Positions 49,379-51,145 of a stretch of DNA of 51,145 nt are shown in pieces. The stretch spans positions 1 through 51,145 of the forward strand of contig CAICTM010000721.1 of NCBI GenBank assembly GCA_903772945.1, read 5' to 3'. Within the stretch, counting starts at the first letter, position 1. Every line of letters starts with the position of its first letter. Below the pieces are notes generated by a model. That model did no database searches, was not told the DNA's origin, and was given only the letters and a program-made list of their open reading frames with translations. This stretch comes from Seminavis robusta (Eukaryota > Bacillariophyta > Bacillariophyceae > Naviculales > Naviculaceae). Position numbers and translations under genes: made by a program.

Positions 49379-51139
49379 ATATGGCAGGCAATCTTGCAGC
49401 ATGAACAACTATCTACAGAATACCATCGGTATTGCCGAATTAGCCACGAGGACAGCATTGAATGACAAGGATTGGATGCCTTCGTCTCACTCGATACCTT
49501 TACCGATGCTGATATCAAGAGCATCTGCGAGAACGTGAGGAAACCAGGTGGTACCATTCCCAATCCAGCCATTGCGGCTGCAGCCACTGCCGAAGCTGCC
49601 GCAGCAGTTCAGCCCAGAGAAGTTCCCAACCGTGGACGACAGCTGGGATTTGTCTTTGAGAAGCGACTCAGAAACTACGGTTCTACAAGTTTCACATGAC
49701 ACGAATCCAGCGTGAGTTCACTCCCAACCAAGCCAGTTTGGCGAGATTGAATAGAGTTGGGCTTTATACGAGTCCGAACAGAAGAGATGATGTTGCGGAT
49801 CCTCCCCAACTCTTGAAGGTCGAAATGTCCGACGAGTTCTGGATCTATTGACAAGTTCTGAATGTCAAGCGAGGCGTTTGCGGTGCCCCTCTGGTTATGT
49901 TACGAGATCCAAAGTCACTTGCCAGGAGCACTTGATACCGACACCGCAGATGAGGCTGACCCAGGTTTTGGCCTTCCATCGCATCCTGAAGAATTGGTCC
50001 GAAGAACAAGACATGCCGGACTCATTTCGTACAAGACAATCAGGCTGTTTGGGCCATCATTCGGTCGGTTACTCACGGTGGACCTGGTTGGACATGGGTC
50101 CAACGTTGTGCAGCGCAACAGAACGGTCGAGCAGCTTACTTGGCCATGAAGGTTCACTATCTTGGTGATTCGTTCCAGGCTCGTACCAAGGCATTCGCGG
50201 ATAGAGCCATTGAAACTACTTTCTTTGATGGGAAGTCCCGCAACTTCACTTTTGAGCGCTACTGTGAAAGGCTTACCAAGGCCTTCACCGATCTGGAAAC
50301 CGCTGGTGAAACCTTTACTGAGAGCCGCAAGATTCGCAAGCTTCTGTCCGGCATACAGACCCAAACCTCAAGACCGCCAAGTCCGTCTATTCAAGCAACT
50401 CCGCATCTACGCGAGAGTTTCCAGGAGGATATGAATTACTTAGCCGAGCATCTTGATGTTCGCTGAACCCACTCGACCAACAAGAAATATTTCATCTGTT
50501 GTCTGTGCCGTGGTCGAGGTGGTGGTCGGAAGAGGACGAGGACGTGGCGGTGGTAGGCCAAGGCCGAGGCTATGGAAGAGGCCGAGGCAGGGGACGAGGC
50601 GTGGAGAGGCCATGAAGGCCGGGGTTTTGACCCAATAACCAGGAAGATATTACATCCCGATGAGTGGGCTCAGCTCACATCGGCGCAGCAGCAACAGGCT
50701 AGGGACGCCCGCGGTGGTGACAAGCGGAAGATTGACCGGGCTGCAGACACAGTTGTCAGATACCCAGTCCCAAGTCTCTGAATTGCAAGCCGAGAAACGA
50801 TCCCGGACTGGTGTTCCTGGCGGATCTAGCTTGGGCAATGCGATGAATAGTCGAGCATGAGTCTCTGCCTTTCGCACTCTGCGATCCGTTGCTACGCATT
50901 TGCCATCATCTCGGATTGAGCTTGTCAGCCATGCCGATACATGTTCCTTTTGGGAAAGTGCTTACGTGGTACATGACACGGGAGGGACTATATCCGTCGA
51001 AGGGTTTTCAACTGATCTTGGAACCATACACGAAGTAACAATTGTAACTGTGGCTGTGGCTTATGACGACCCACTCACATCTCAAATTTATATTTTATTC
51101 TTTCATCAATCTTTGCTTATCAAGTACATTTACAGGTGA
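49379..51139 (+). pseudogene. Decayed Ty1/copia gag and protease, running off the window
   Basis: Several frames must be combined: MAGNLAA then MNNYLQNTIGIAELATRTAL, FVSLDTFTDADIKSICENV, VRKPGGTIPNP, a region around 49700-49850 (MTRIQREFTPNQASLARLN), and a gag core at 50140-50340 (MKVHYLGDSFQARTKAFADR, FFDGKSRNFTFERYCERL). After this come a Gly/Arg-rich stretch (RGRGRGRGGGRPRPR) and HPDEWAQLTSAQQQQARD. At 50900-51139 the protease ELVSHADTCSFWESAYV appears, in which the expected catalytic Asp before SHADT is Val. Frame breaks and this substitution mean it is inactive. The pol part lies beyond the right edge. Confidence 0.8.
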
Positions 51140-51145
51140 TGAGTG

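Overview
The window looks like nuclear DNA of a photosynthetic stramenopile, most probably a pennate diatom. This is inferred from spliced genes with short introns (about 80-107 nt, GT..AG), an NAD kinase whose N-terminus fits the diatom signal-plus-transit plastid presequence, an LRR membrane protein of the diatom type, Pro/Thr-rich secreted proteins, Ty1/copia fragments with the diatom-style 'SHADT' protease motif, and abundant short intergenic palindromes (GTACCGGTAC, CTAGCTAG). The species cannot be fixed from sequence alone.

Left part (1-9.3 kb) is accessory. It holds a decayed Ty3/gypsy retroelement on the minus strand, then three plus-strand genes. Two of these share a C-terminal domain resembling the GCR1-type DNA-binding domain, and a tandemly duplicated broken copy of that domain follows. 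Centre-left (9.8-29.8 kb) is the ordinary genic part: plastid-type NAD kinase (-), an acidic hypothetical protein (+), a Pro/Thr-rich secreted protein with a duplicated Cys domain (-), an ankyrin relic (+), an FG-GAP-like propeller membrane protein (-), a multi-pass membrane protein (-), a PDZ protein (+), a class 3 lipase (+) and an LRR single-pass protein (-) whose frame is broken three times.

The middle (30.4-38.9 kb) is the most unusual stretch. Two internally deleted copies of one terminal-inverted-repeat element, carrying arrays of the palindrome CACTTAGSCTAAGTG, flank a tRNA-like relic between 63-bp direct repeats, a copia RNase H fragment, and a compact 4-kb island of six small ORFs on both strands (33.1-37.1 kb). 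The island contains iteron-like repeats, two large DNA hairpins, telomere-like repeat arrays, a 20-bp direct repeat, and one ORF whose N-terminus weakly resembles a rolling-circle Rep that has lost its catalytic histidines. It has no family I recognise and is the best candidate for an undescribed element.

The right part (39.7-51.1 kb) carries two paralogous proteins, one of which has expanded nine tandem RQGTI-containing repeats. A Rossmann-fold NmrA-like protein lies between them on the other strand, together with a short TIR element. A perfect 31-bp foldback and several simple-repeat blocks follow, and the window ends in a decayed copia gag/protease region running off the edge. I see no operon-like co-regulation or shared pathway. 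The genes appear to be independent nuclear genes among many mobile-element remnants.
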